A stretch of DNA of 34,436 bases from Novosphingobium sp. 17-62-19 (GTDB taxonomy: Bacteria; Pseudomonadota; Alphaproteobacteria; Sphingomonadales; Sphingomonadaceae), in contig NZ_NCII01000030.1 of the NCBI RefSeq assembly GCF_002256775.1, forward strand, positions 1-34,436. The letters run 5' to 3'. This document shows, piece after piece, positions 16,023 to 24,890 of the stretch. Every line of letters starts with the position of its first letter. The stretch's first letter is position 1. Under the pieces are notes generated by a model, which was not told where the DNA came from, made no database searches, and was given only the letters and a program-made list of their open reading frames with translations. Both the position numbers and the translations under genes were made by a program.

Positions 16023-16696
16023 GACACGGCACCTTTACGCGGCAGTGCGACCTCGCTTACCTCAAGGGTACGGCCCTGCTGACGCACATAGGCCGGCGTA
16101 TGGGTAATCCCGAAGCGCGTTGTGAGGATGCCTGCCTGATCAAACCAGATGCGCCTCTGCATCTGGTGCATGCGCTCCAGTGGCGCTCCGCGCACCAGAA
16201 TGATCGAGACGCGCGTGTCATTGCCCCGGGCATTCGCCCAAGCCATCTCGTCGCTGCTCGTGCCATCGACAAACACCAGTTCGCGCGGCAGGCGCACCAG
16301 ATCGAGCGGGTTGATCCGCTGGCCCTTCGCCGCGATCAGCGCGCCCTTGGCATCGCGGACATCGGCATCGATTGCGACCGAAGGATCGTAGACCCAGGTT
16401 CGGTTCTGCGTTGCAGCCGCCAGACCCGCAACGGCGGGTGGATGTTCCACGCGGGCCTGCGCACGGTCGGAAAATGTCCGGTTGAGGCGGTCAATCTCCC
16501 CCGAAGCCTGCGCGTGCGCCAGACGCTGGCTGACTGCCTGAAGGAGATCCGGCTCGATCACCGGCCAGGTTTCGCCAAACCGGCCAAAGTCATGAGCTTG
16601 CGCACGGGACATTTGCGGCGGGTGTGCATCGCCTGCCAGCAGCACCAGCGCACCTGTCATCCCGCCTGCCAGAATGCGGATGGGCACCCTGCTCAT
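16019..16696 (-). CDS. traW: Pilus assembly protein TraW
   Basis: TraW is a periplasmic F-type pilus assembly protein that partners with TrbC. The 225-aa product (F TraW about 210) has a signal peptide-like N-terminus (ILAGGMTGALVLLAGDA, probable cleavage near AQA-HDFG at about 34). The mature start HDFGRFGETWPVIEPDLL is characteristic of the family, and so are WVYDPSVAIDADVRDAKG and RIWFDQAGILTTRFGITHTP. It shares an ATGA overlap with the preceding peptidase gene and another with the following 93-aa membrane gene. Confidence 0.93.
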   Translation of the reverse strand: MSRVPIRILAGGMTGALVLLAGDAHPPQMSRAQAHDFGRFGETWPVIEPDLLQAVSQRLAHAQASGEIDRLNRTFSDRAQARVEHPPAVAGLAAATQNRTWVYDPSVAIDADVRDAKGALIAAKGQRINPLDLVRLPRELVFVDGTSSDEMAWANARGNDTRVSIILVRGAPLERMHQMQRRIWFDQAGILTTRFGITHTPAYVRQQGRTLEVSEVALPRKGAVS

Positions 16697-17247
16697 AGAA
16701 TACCCTCCGCCGTTCCGATCAACCGGTCGCGGCAGATGAAGCCGATTTCTGCATAGCGGCTGTCGAACCCATCCTTGTGCGGCGAGCCTGCAAACACGCA
16801 TCCCGCCGGGACAAGGCCCAGCGGCCCTGGCTGCAGGATCTCGCCCTGCCGGGTCCGCGGCTTCAGTCGCGCGACAGGTCGGCCATTGACGATGACGGCG
16901 CTGCCCGTGCGCGAGACCAGATCGCCGGGCAAGCCATAGGTAATCTTGACGAAAGGCGCAGGCCGCTTGCCAAAATGCCGCCGCACGAGCGGGGCCTTGC
17001 CTGGCGCGAACACGACATAGTCGCCCCGCGCTGGAAAGCGCGCTCGTTCCAAGAGGAACGCCCAGTCGGGCAGCGACTGCGAAACGTTGATCAGCAGCAC
17101 ATGGCGATCGTGCCAGTCGCGCACGGCGGCGATGGCAGCGCTGCCTGCCGCGAGCATGAATAACGCGGTCAGGTGCCGAACGCCCACGGGCTGCGTGGCC
17201 AGGCGGCCACGCGCTGTCTGCGCCTGATTGTCAGCGGGCCGGGCCAT
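16693..17247 (-). CDS. traF: S26 signal peptidase-like conjugal protein (TraF/TrhF type)
   Basis: This 184-aa protein resembles the conjugative-transfer signal peptidases of the RP4 TraF/TrhF type. They process or cyclise pilin or cleave other transfer proteins at the inner membrane. One N-terminal membrane helix lies at about 24-42. The probable catalytic serine is in NVSQSLP (S58) and the general-base lysine in FVKITYGLPGD (K101). The family C-terminal box is VPAGCVFAGSPHKDGFDSRY. The start at 17247 lies 17 bp inside trbI. Two unrelated proteins called TraF therefore occur in this operon, this peptidase and the thioredoxin-like one at 11326-12156. Possible substrates are the pilin at 25240-25569 or TraN, but this is not shown. 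Confidence 0.88.
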   Translation of the reverse strand: MARPADNQAQTARGRLATQPVGVRHLTALFMLAAGSAAIAAVRDWHDRHVLLINVSQSLPDWAFLLERARFPARGDYVVFAPGKAPLVRRHFGKRPAPFVKITYGLPGDLVSRTGSAVIVNGRPVARLKPRTRQGEILQPGPLGLVPAGCVFAGSPHKDGFDSRYAEIGFICRDRLIGTAEGIL

Positions 17248-17740
17248 TGGTGCCTCCCGTCTGCTGAAGATAATCGCGCATCCGGGCCTCGGTCCCGCTG
17301 TCGCTTGCAGGGTGCGGCGGGGTAAGTCGCGCCTGGATCTCGCGGCGCACCACGGCGGTGATATCGGGCACCGACCCGCCAATGACCGCCTCGCTGACCA
17401 GAACCACGTGACCATCGCGGGTACGCCGCGCAAGGCTGGCGTCGAGCGATTTCATGAACAGCGCGGTTTCGGTCCTGATCTGCTCGGGGGATCCCGCCGA
17501 GCGCGCCTGGGTCCGAACATATTCCGCGACCAGCGCCCCCAGCTGGACTTTCACGAACGAAGCCGGCCGCGCGCGTAAATCCAGAATGGCCCGCGTAGAC
17601 CAAGCGCCCCAGGCAATCACGGCGATCGACACAGCGAGCACCACCATTTGCGCACGCCCCATACCTGCAGATCGGCGCGGGATGGCTATAGGTTCAGGAA
17701 CTTGCGCGATGGGATGTTCATCGCCGGGACATTGGGTCAT
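17231..17740 (-). CDS. trbI: Conjugal transfer protein TrbI (F-type)
   Basis: This is an inner-membrane F-type TrbI, linked to pilus extension and retraction in F. The 169-aa product (F TrbI about 128) has a short cytoplasmic N-terminus, one membrane helix at about 31-47 (MVVLAVSIAVIAWGAW) and a periplasmic domain. Typical features are FVKVQLGALVAEYV, TETALFMKSLDASLARR and VVLVSEAVIGGSVPDITA. It begins by an ATGA overlap with the 107-aa membrane gene. The position directly after traC and before the peptidase and traW matches other F-type operons. Confidence 0.88.
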   Translation of the reverse strand: MTQCPGDEHPIAQVPEPIAIPRRSAGMGRAQMVVLAVSIAVIAWGAWSTRAILDLRARPASFVKVQLGALVAEYVRTQARSAGSPEQIRTETALFMKSLDASLARRTRDGHVVLVSEAVIGGSVPDITAVVRREIQARLTPPHPASDSGTEARMRDYLQQTGGTNGPAR

Positions 17741-18060
17741 CTCGCGTCGCTCCCCTGTTCCAGTGCGCGCAGCAGACTTGCTCGCCTGAAGAAGCCGGTC
17801 CCGGCAAAGCCTGCGCTCCACAGCGCAGCGATCAGCACACCAAAGTCATGCTGGCGGGCAGGCGGGGCCGTTTCAAAGTGGGCGGCAAGGTTCGCCAGCT
17901 GGAGCATGGTCCCGCGCAGCGAAAACCCGCCAAGCGCGCCGGTGATGGCTGCCAGAAGCCCGAGCGCCACCAGTGCGTTGACCGCGAGCCATCCCGACAG
18001 CCGCAAACCATTGGCTGCCACAAGCCCCCAGCGGGGAAATCTTGATGTGGCACGCGTCAC
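17737..18060 (-). CDS. Small membrane protein between traC and trbI
   Basis: This 107-aa protein has a basic N-terminus, hydrophobic stretches at about 13-43 (LRLSGWLAVNALVALGLLAA) and about 72-88 (FGVLIAALWSAGFAGTGFF), and a basic C-terminus. It starts with GTG, overlapping the traC stop as GTGA, and ends overlapping trbI as ATGA. It is therefore almost certainly translated and coupled to the ATPase gene. I do not recognise a family. The place after traC suggests a membrane partner of the ATPase or assembly complex, but that is inference. Confidence 0.72.
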   Translation of the reverse strand: MTRATSRFPRWGLVAANGLRLSGWLAVNALVALGLLAAITGALGGFSLRGTMLQLANLAAHFETAPPARQHDFGVLIAALWSAGFAGTGFFRRASLLRALEQGSDAR

Positions 18061-20606
18061 CGCACGGCCTCGCGGATGGGCTGCTTGTGACCAGCAAAGG
18101 CGACGGCCTCGATCGCATCGGCCATCGCGTGTCCGCTGTGCAGCGCCTGCTCGATCTGTGCGAAGACTGCGGGGCTTGATGAGTAAAGCGTCGCGGAAAA
18201 GGGGTCGAGCACCAGACGGCAGACCGCCTGTGTATCGGGCCCGCGGATCAGGAGATCGGAATATTCGGTGCCCTGCCGCTTGAGCGAACGCAGCAGCGCA
18301 TCGGTATGATTGTCCATCTCGAAGCGCGCGGACTTGCGAAAATCGGCAATCGTCTCGGCCTTCTGCTGGAGCACGAGGAACCAGTCGGAATTCTCGAGTG
18401 CCGCGCGCGAACCGTCTGACTTGTAGTAGTCGTTAATCGACTGGGTCGCGGTGATCAGCGCCGCACCGTATTTGCGGCAGGTGCGCGAGTAGGTCTCGAT
18501 GAAATCGGCCATCGCCCCGCCCTTGAGCATCTGCCAGGCCTCATCGACAATCAGCGCCTTGGGAATGGCGCGATCGAGCTTGCGCATCGTCTGCGACGCC
18601 ACGAACATGATCGAGGTCAGGACGACACTGCGGAGTTCCTCGCGCGAGGAAAGGTCGGAAAGTTCGAAAACCGTGAGGTCCGCCGAGAGGTCGAGCGTGT
18701 TGTCACCCAGAAAGAAGCGCCCGAACGTGCCGGTACTGGCAAAAGGCAGCAGCGCCGTCGCAAGATCCTCGGCAAACAGATTGGCGGATGCGCGCAGTGC
18801 CGCAATCACCGCGTCAATTGTCCCGTCGCCAGCGCTTTGTGCCCAAACGGAATTTACCGCCGCATCGATCAACCCGCGCTCGGTGTCATTGAGCCGGGTT
18901 TCGAAGCGCGCCATCTGTGCAATGATCGCCTTCAGCATTGCCAGGCAGTCGACCCGGTAATCCTCGTCCACATCGGCGAGGGTCGCATCGATCATGCGGA
19001 AGGGGTTGAGCGAGATGCCCGACGACAGTCGGAACTCGGTGAATGTACCGCCCAGCGCCTTGGCCATGTGCTCGAATGAACGCCCATCGTCGATGACGAT
19101 GCTCCGCGCGCCTACACCGGCCAGGCTCGCGGTCAGGTCCTGCAGGAGCACGGACTTGCCCGAGCCCGATTTGCCCGCGATCGCCACGTTGTGATTGCCG
19201 GCCGTGTTCTGGAACGGCGACCAGAACTGCGGCTGCCCCCGCCTACCCACAAAGAGCAGGTGGGGGATATGCCCGCCCGCATATTCGCCCTGAAGCGGCG
19301 CCATCGAGGCGACATTGGCCGAAAGCACCGTGCGGAAGCGCTTCATGCGCTGCAGGTCGGCGGCAAGGCCATCGGCCAGCTGCAATGGAAACGATGCCAT
19401 GAGCCCCGCCATCTGGAGATAGGTCTCGTCGATCAGGTCCCAGCCCGCGGCCTTGTAGATCGCCTTGACGGTGCGCTCATTAAGGTCGCCGCGCCCCTCG
19501 GGCGAAAGCATGGTCACCGTGTAATAGACCCGCATCAGCTTCTGGCCGTGGCGCACTTCGGCCTGGACGTGTTCCCACTCCTGCGACTGCCGACGCAGTG
19601 CCGGAACGAGCCGGGACGCCTTGCCGTCGGCCAGTTGCGTTGTGCGCGCGAACTTGAATCCGGCGCGGGTTTCGGAGGCCTCGGTAGCGGGAACGATCCC
19701 GCAGATCGTCTGCAATACGGGACAAGGCAGGCAAAGCTTGGGATTGAACACATCGCCGATGATCTTCTGGGTGTCCCACGGCGCCCAGCGTTCGGGGAAA
19801 TGCCGCACCGACATCGTGCGCACGTCGAACCTGTCGGGCGTGTATTCGGCAAATTCAGGCGCGCCCGCCACTACGCTGCCGGTCGCGCGCAGCGACTGGG
19901 CATGAAGCACGATCCGGTCGCGTTCGGTCCGGGTGACAAGATCGCGCCGGACGCATTGCGCGTTGATCGGATCCAGCGGGCTATAATGCGGCGCGTCATC
20001 GCCTGCCCCGGTTGCAGGACACAAGACGTCATCGAGAAAGCGGATCAGATCGACCGGCCCGAGCGCCCGGCTTGGAACCGCGATGGAATCGAAGGCCGCC
20101 ACAATGCCCTCGCGCATTGCGGCAAGATCCCCGGTGTCGATTCCGGCACCATCGGGTGCGCCGATACAAAGCAGCACGCGAAACTGGCGCAGCAGAAAGG
20201 GCCCGTCGCTCGCGAGCGACGCCCAGGCCCCGCTGCGCAGGAGGTCAAGCCGGTAACGCGCAAGGCGCTCGAACACACCGCCGGCCCGCACGCGCGGCAG
20301 CATCCATTCCTGGATCTTCTCGGAAATGCGCGGGCTTGCATAATTGATGATCTGGAACTGCACGCCCGGCAGCAGCACATCGGAAAAGACCGTGCCGGTG
20401 ATATCGGCCACGCGTTCGTCGGCGCCGATCAACGGCGCGAGCTCGAGGATGAAGCCCTTCGACCGCGTCTGGTAAAACAGACCCGTGTCTGCGCTGTAGG
20501 ACCGGTAGCCGAGCAGGTTCGCCAGCATCGGTACGTCGATCGATGCCAGATCGTCCTCCGGGACTTTCGCATCGCCCGTAACCAGTTCGATGAGACGTGC
20601 CAGCAT
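18057..20606 (-). CDS. traC: Type IV secretion ATPase TraC (VirB4 family)
   Basis: TraC is the cytoplasmic, membrane-associated ATPase that drives F pilus assembly. The 849-aa product (F TraC about 875) has an N-terminal TraC/VirB4 domain and a C-terminal RecA-like ATPase. Walker A is GKSGSGKS at about 478-485 and Walker B is KALIVDEAW at about 684-691 (D688, E689). Downstream is TRTCRKYGAALITATQSIND, a hallmark of VirB4 ATPases. The N-terminal start (LIELVTGDAKVPEDD, LLGYRSYSADTGLFY) is F-type. GGAGGAG lies within the last codons of traV, 6 bp upstream of the gap, and supplies the ribosome binding site. It overlaps the next gene by GTGA. Confidence 0.96.
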   Translation of the reverse strand: MLARLIELVTGDAKVPEDDLASIDVPMLANLLGYRSYSADTGLFYQTRSKGFILELAPLIGADERVADITGTVFSDVLLPGVQFQIINYASPRISEKIQEWMLPRVRAGGVFERLARYRLDLLRSGAWASLASDGPFLLRQFRVLLCIGAPDGAGIDTGDLAAMREGIVAAFDSIAVPSRALGPVDLIRFLDDVLCPATGAGDDAPHYSPLDPINAQCVRRDLVTRTERDRIVLHAQSLRATGSVVAGAPEFAEYTPDRFDVRTMSVRHFPERWAPWDTQKIIGDVFNPKLCLPCPVLQTICGIVPATEASETRAGFKFARTTQLADGKASRLVPALRRQSQEWEHVQAEVRHGQKLMRVYYTVTMLSPEGRGDLNERTVKAIYKAAGWDLIDETYLQMAGLMASFPLQLADGLAADLQRMKRFRTVLSANVASMAPLQGEYAGGHIPHLLFVGRRGQPQFWSPFQNTAGNHNVAIAGKSGSGKSVLLQDLTASLAGVGARSIVIDDGRSFEHMAKALGGTFTEFRLSSGISLNPFRMIDATLADVDEDYRVDCLAMLKAIIAQMARFETRLNDTERGLIDAAVNSVWAQSAGDGTIDAVIAALRASANLFAEDLATALLPFASTGTFGRFFLGDNTLDLSADLTVFELSDLSSREELRSVVLTSIMFVASQTMRKLDRAIPKALIVDEAWQMLKGGAMADFIETYSRTCRKYGAALITATQSINDYYKSDGSRAALENSDWFLVLQQKAETIADFRKSARFEMDNHTDALLRSLKRQGTEYSDLLIRGPDTQAVCRLVLDPFSATLYSSSPAVFAQIEQALHSGHAMADAIEAVAFAGHKQPIREAVR

Positions 20607-20612
20607 GCCGCG

Positions 20613-21278
20613 TTACTCCTCCATCGCCGGGAAATTGGCTGCCTTGCGCGTTCGCTCAAGCGACGCCGTGACATCGGCCTTGATCGCATCGAGCGGCGAT
20701 GGCCCTACGGATGGGTGCGGCGCGGTCGCCGGCACGCGGCCTGCCCCGGTCTCCGGTCCCGCAGGCGACAGGCCAGCGATTGGTCCCGGCTGCTCCAGCT
20801 CGGGGGCTTGTTCGGCAAGAGCGAGCAGGCCCGGCGTGCGGACACCATCCGCGCTATCGGCAAGGACCAGTTGCACGTCCGACGCCGACGTTTCGGTCAG
20901 CGCAACATGGACAATCGCTTTCTCGTGAAGACGGCCCTGACGATCGACATGCGGAAGGAAAACAATTCGCATGGTGCGCGGTGCCTGCAGTCCGCCCTGC
21001 CCGCCACGGCCACTGCGCGCCATCCCCGCCGCCTGCATGCGGCGCTGCCGATCGTCGGGCGCGGCGGCCGCCGTGGCATCGCGGATCGCCTGGATCGCGG
21101 CATCGTCAATCACTGCCGAAGGTGCGCAAGTGCCGCCCGGTGCCTTGCAGGCAAAGCTCCCCTGGACATTGTCCGGAAGCAGCGCGCAGCCCGAGAGCAG
21201 CACAACCGGCGCAGCAGCGGCCGCGATCATCGCCAATCCGTGATCCGCCCGGCTCGTCCTGGAGCGCCCGCCGGTCAC
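20613..21278 (-). CDS. traV: Conjugal transfer lipoprotein TraV
   Basis: TraV is the outer-membrane lipoprotein of the F-type core complex, equivalent to VirB7, and anchors TraK and TraB. The 221-aa product (F TraV about 171) has a lipobox VLLSGC with the lipidated Cys at 31 counting from the GTG at 21278, which overlaps the dsbC stop as GTGA. An internal ATG at residue 17 would leave a short but still usable signal peptide. The mature start FACKAPGGTCAPSAV with two cysteines is typical. The C-terminal part is Pro/Gly-rich (residues about 150-195). Confidence 0.88.
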   Translation of the reverse strand: MTGGRSRTSRADHGLAMIAAAAAPVVLLSGCALLPDNVQGSFACKAPGGTCAPSAVIDDAAIQAIRDATAAAAPDDRQRRMQAAGMARSGRGGQGGLQAPRTMRIVFLPHVDRQGRLHEKAIVHVALTETSASDVQLVLADSADGVRTPGLLALAEQAPELEQPGPIAGLSPAGPETGAGRVPATAPHPSVGPSPLDAIKADVTASLERTRKAANFPAMEE

Positions 21279-22159
21279 GACGCTTTCCCTCCAGCAAGCC
21301 AGGTCTCGAGCACTTGTCTGGGACGGTAGCCCTGCAGCACGGCACCATCCGACCGGACGATTACCGGCGTCCCGTCGAAACCGTGTTCTCTTGCAAACCG
21401 CTCGTTGGCATCAAGCCCGCTCGTATCGCAGGACGCCGCCGGCAGATCCGCTCCCGCATAAGCCTGCTCGAGCGCCCTGTTCCGATCGGGCGCGCAGATC
21501 ACCGCGTTCGACAGCATGCGCGTGCCCAGCAGCGAGATCGGCCGCTCGATCACACGCACGTCCATGCCTTTCAGTTCCTGGTGCAGGAGCTTGCAGTAGC
21601 CGCAGCGAAAATCGCTGAACACGGTGAGACTGCGCGCGCCCCTGCCCCAGGGTATCGCGCCTGACGCTGGCAAACCCTCAAGCGAGATATTGCCTGCCAC
21701 TTCGCGCAGCCGCGCAGCGACAGGCGTAGCGGTCGGCGACGTTTCGCTATCGCCTCGCGCCGCAGCGGCCCCCGTGCCGACAAGCAGGTCCGGATTGATC
21801 GCGAGCAGTCGCGCCGCAGTCAGGTCCTGGCGGGTCTCCATATCGTAGACCCGCCCGATCATGAGATAGCGCCCGCTTGCATCGGTGTAGAACAGGTTCG
21901 CGCCAGCCTGCACTTCGCACAGGCCTGCCACCACGCTGCAATCGATCCGGGTGGGCCGGGTACGCGGCAAACGCTGGTTCAGGACGCGCGCGACGCGGTC
22001 CTCGGGCGCAAGTCCCGCCACGATCGCAGCGGCAGCGCCAGTCACGCCCTTGGCTGCGTCCATCGCCAGCCCCGGGGCCGCCATCGCGGTGCCCCCTGCC
22101 AGCGCAAGGGCCCCGATGGCCGTCATCATGCTACGCCTGTTGCTGAACCACTCTGGCAT
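21275..22159 (-). CDS. dsbC: DsbC-family disulfide isomerase of the transfer operon
   Basis: This 294-aa periplasmic thioredoxin-fold protein most likely isomerises disulfides in Cys-rich transfer proteins (TraN, TraU, TraH). It has a signal region (MTAIGALALAGGTAMAAPG), an N-terminal DsbC-like dimerisation part with YLMIGRVYDMETRQDLT at about 98-114, and a thioredoxin domain. The active site is CGYC at 186-189 (FSDFRCGYC) and the cis-Pro box is DGTPVIVRSDG near 265-275. Extra cysteines at about 74 and 81 sit in the N-terminal part. The gene lies 11 bp after traB. A dsbC at this place is known from SXT/IncA/C-type F-like systems. Confidence 0.92.
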   Translation of the reverse strand: MPEWFSNRRSMMTAIGALALAGGTAMAAPGLAMDAAKGVTGAAAAIVAGLAPEDRVARVLNQRLPRTRPTRIDCSVVAGLCEVQAGANLFYTDASGRYLMIGRVYDMETRQDLTAARLLAINPDLLVGTGAAAARGDSETSPTATPVAARLREVAGNISLEGLPASGAIPWGRGARSLTVFSDFRCGYCKLLHQELKGMDVRVIERPISLLGTRMLSNAVICAPDRNRALEQAYAGADLPAASCDTSGLDANERFAREHGFDGTPVIVRSDGAVLQGYRPRQVLETWLAGGKAS

Positions 22160-22170
22160 TGCGCGCGTCC

Positions 22171-23505
22171 TCAGTTGCGAATGAACACCCCGTCGAGAAA
22201 GACGATTTCCACATCGATGCCGGTCGGCATCTCGATCACCGGTTGGTACTGCTCGGCGCGCTCGATCAGGTATTTCGAAACCTGGTCCGCCGACGTCGCG
22301 GCGCCCGAGCCCACCCCGCCCTGGGCAATCTCGCCCAGCGACAGCTTGTCGCGTTGCCCGTTCACATTGACGCTTGAACCCGTCAGCGCGGTCTCGGTGT
22401 TGAGCGAGAATCCCCGCCCGAAACCACCGGCCAGGCCAGCAAGAAATGCCTGCCCGACAAGGCCGCCCTCGCGGCTGACCACGCGCCCGCGCACGCCGGT
22501 CTTGCCGCCAAAGGCGATGAAGCCCTTGACTTCACTGACAGCAAAGCGCCCGCCAGGCTGCGGACAGGTCATGCGCTGGAGGCGCACGTAGACCTTCTCG
22601 GACGAGAGATCCCCGGTCGCCGCGCCATTGACCATGCAGCCCTCGATCTGGGTGCGCAGCAGGCGGCCGTCGGCATAGACCGAGCGTGCAGGGCCGGTAA
22701 TCCGCAGCACGACCGGGAGCGGATCGTTCTGGCTGCGCACGCTTGTCGTCGCATCGACGCCCACCACGACCCGCGCCCGCGCTATCGAGTTCGGCGGCAG
22801 GTAATTGGCGCTGTCGGTAAAGCTCGTTGTCTTGCCCGGCGTGATGCGCTCGGCGGTCCCGGCGCCGGGCGGGCCGAAGGCCACGAGCTTGATTTCGTGA
22901 GTGCGAGGGGGCGCTGCATCGATCGCCGCGCGATCAGGCGCTTGTCCGTCAGCAGTTTGCGGCGGCTGATAAATGCCAGGTGCGGTCGGACCATACAATG
23001 CGGTGGGACCGGCAACGGGCGCGCGCGATACCGATTGCGCTGATTCAATCTGCGCGCGCAATTGCTGGTTTTCGGCCTCATAGGCGGACAGCACGCGCGT
23101 CCCATCTTCGGCCATCGCGGACTTCTCGCCCTGAAGCGACTGGATCTGCGCCTCGAGCTGCTGGAGCCTCTCGGCATTTCCTTCTAGCCCCCTGATCTGG
23201 TTGCCGTATTGCTCCATCTGTCCTTCGGACATGGCCATCCATTCGCGCTCGGACATGTTGCGATTGACCATGTCGTCGGTCGAAACCTTGACCTCGCCGT
23301 TGCTGGCAGTGTCATCGCCGGCCCCGGCGTTGCCAGAACCCACGTTGGTGTTCGGCTGCAGGATCCACGCCATCGCGCCCACCGCGACGGTGCCGCCGAC
23401 ACCATAAAACAGGAGCTTCTGCCGGCGCTCGGTCAGAAGGTTGCGCCGCAGATCATCGGTTCCGACTGCCGTGTTCTCCGCGCGGCGCCAGGGATTCCAG
23501 ATCAT
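22171..23505 (-). CDS. traB: Core-complex protein TraB (VirB10-like)
   Basis: TraB is the envelope-spanning scaffold of the F-type core complex. The 444-aa product (F TraB about 475) has a cytoplasmic basic N-terminus and one membrane helix at about 31-49 (LLFYGVGGTVAVGAMAWIL). A coiled coil spans about 95-157 (RGLEGNAERLQQLEAQIQSL), followed by a Pro-rich linker. The C-terminal VirB10-type beta-barrel domain spans about 215-444 (YLPPNSIARARVVVGVDATT, RFAVSEVKGFIAFGGKTGVRG). The final stretch IDVEIVFLDGVFIRN is typical. It begins by an ATGA overlap with traK. Confidence 0.94.
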   Translation of the reverse strand: MIWNPWRRAENTAVGTDDLRRNLLTERRQKLLFYGVGGTVAVGAMAWILQPNTNVGSGNAGAGDDTASNGEVKVSTDDMVNRNMSEREWMAMSEGQMEQYGNQIRGLEGNAERLQQLEAQIQSLQGEKSAMAEDGTRVLSAYEAENQQLRAQIESAQSVSRAPVAGPTALYGPTAPGIYQPPQTADGQAPDRAAIDAAPPRTHEIKLVAFGPPGAGTAERITPGKTTSFTDSANYLPPNSIARARVVVGVDATTSVRSQNDPLPVVLRITGPARSVYADGRLLRTQIEGCMVNGAATGDLSSEKVYVRLQRMTCPQPGGRFAVSEVKGFIAFGGKTGVRGRVVSREGGLVGQAFLAGLAGGFGRGFSLNTETALTGSSVNVNGQRDKLSLGEIAQGGVGSGAATSADQVSKYLIERAEQYQPVIEMPTGIDVEIVFLDGVFIRN

Positions 23506-24329
23506 GGCCTTTCTCCAGGCTCGCCATGCGGCTCGACGATGTAGGCAGTGGTGACCTGCGCCGGCGCGAGATCGGGATTGCCGATGCTCACGGCGATCGC
23601 ACCGGTGGAGGCGACCTGCTCACCGCCAATCGTCACAGGTTTGGGACCGCGGTTCTCGAGCCGCAGAATCTTGCCGTCCAGCGTTACCCCCCGGTATTGC
23701 CCGAGCATCTGGACCTTGAGCGTTCCGGCCATGACCGGCGCAAGCGGCCGCCAGCGCACATCGAAGCCATCGGCAGGAAGTTGCTGTGCCATCGCGCGCA
23801 TGAGCCGGATCGCGGTCTCGTCATCTGACAGTGCAGTGGCGGCGATATCTGTGAACTCACGGGGATGTTCGATATCGGCGTTGGTGAGGAACACTTGTCG
23901 CGCCTCGTCGCCTGCAACCTTGCAGGTGAACTTGTAGACGTAGCCGCGCCGGGTTGTGCCGAAGAACGAGATCGAAGCCCGCGCAAAACCTTCGGGCACC
24001 GACAAATAGATGTCGCCGCGGACCGGTTCGCCCACCACCGAGAAGTCCTCGGACGAATTGCCCGTCGATACCTTGGACACCGAAGCGAACTGGTCGTTCT
24101 TCAACGAGATTCGCGTGAGGTCCTTGAGCGAGGCATCGCACTGGACCTGGCCATTGTCGGCAACGAGGAGGTTCTGGTCGGCATGGGCGGCTTGCGGCAG
24201 GACCAACACCGCCGCCGCGATAAAGTGGGCACCACATTCGTGCCGGGCAAGGCGCAAGGCCTGTCTGGCATGGTCTGATCCGGCCGAAACCAGGCCCGTC
24301 CAGGCGCCGGGCGAACTCGCGCAAATCAT
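23502..24329 (-). CDS. traK: Core-complex secretin-like protein TraK
   Basis: TraK is the periplasmic/outer-membrane ring protein (VirB9-like) of the F-type core complex that binds TraV and TraB. From the ATG at 24329, which overlaps the traE stop as ATGA, the protein is 275 aa (F TraK about 242). The hydrophobic signal segment (HFIAAAVLVLPQAAHA) ends only at about residue 50, so the N-terminus is longer than usual. An in-frame TTG at about residue 25 would give a more normal signal peptide. Mature motifs include VQCDASLKDLTRISLKNDQF, GDIYLSVPEGFARASISFFG and the C-terminal VTIGGEQVASTGAIAVSI. Confidence 0.9.
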   Translation of the reverse strand: MICASSPGAWTGLVSAGSDHARQALRLARHECGAHFIAAAVLVLPQAAHADQNLLVADNGQVQCDASLKDLTRISLKNDQFASVSKVSTGNSSEDFSVVGEPVRGDIYLSVPEGFARASISFFGTTRRGYVYKFTCKVAGDEARQVFLTNADIEHPREFTDIAATALSDDETAIRLMRAMAQQLPADGFDVRWRPLAPVMAGTLKVQMLGQYRGVTLDGKILRLENRGPKPVTIGGEQVASTGAIAVSIGNPDLAPAQVTTAYIVEPHGEPGERP

Positions 24330-24889
24330 GTTTCGGGCTCCGTCCGTTCGGTCATGCCAAACCCTCGCAAGCGCAGCGAAACGCCGCTGAAGCTCCACAC
24401 GAACCGGAACACCCGGTGCTGGGTGCTCACCTCCTTCGATCCCGCCACGGTGTGAAGTACGCCGCCAACTTCGCTCGTCAGCGCCTCGGGATCGGTCCTC
24501 AGCCAGTCAATCGTGAAGAACTGGGTGATCTGCGAACCTTGCTGCTCGGTAACGACCTTCATCAGATCGCGCTTGAGCCCTCCCCGGGCCTGGTCGTCGG
24601 CAAGCTCCAGAATACTGGTCATCCAGTAATCGAGCGTTTCGGGAGAGCGGTTGAGCACGAGCAGCGCCGTGTCGCGTGTGACCGCCTCGAGGTATTCTTT
24701 CGAAACACCGGCACTGCTGACCGTCAGCGGCGAATGCACAATGGGCATCAGGATCACCTCGCGGTCACGGCTGAACGCCATGAAAACCCCGGCGATCGCG
24801 AGGACCCCGAACGTCAGCGATGCGAGTGCCAGCGCATTGCGCTGGCGCAGGATGCGCTGGGCGCTGACATGGGCATGTTGAAGTTCCAT
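24326..24889 (-). CDS. traE: Conjugal transfer protein TraE
   Basis: TraE is a VirB8-like inner-membrane assembly protein. The 187-aa product (F TraE 188) has a short cytoplasmic N-terminus and one membrane helix at about 20-39 (LALASLTFGVLAIAGVFMAF). The periplasmic domain contains VSKEYLEAVTRDTALLVLNR and ETLDYWMTSILELAD. It starts 1 bp after the traL stop and overlaps traK by 4 bp. It is consistently second after traL in F-type operons. Confidence 0.94.
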   Translation of the reverse strand: MELQHAHVSAQRILRQRNALALASLTFGVLAIAGVFMAFSRDREVILMPIVHSPLTVSSAGVSKEYLEAVTRDTALLVLNRSPETLDYWMTSILELADDQARGGLKRDLMKVVTEQQGSQITQFFTIDWLRTDPEALTSEVGGVLHTVAGSKEVSTQHRVFRFVWSFSGVSLRLRGFGMTERTEPET

Positions 24890-24890
24890 G

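Noticed and set aside
19191-21329. Long plus-strand open frame (about 712 codons) opposite traC and traV
   Set aside because: The same antisense effect of high GC; traC with Walker motifs and traV with a lipobox are on the other strand.
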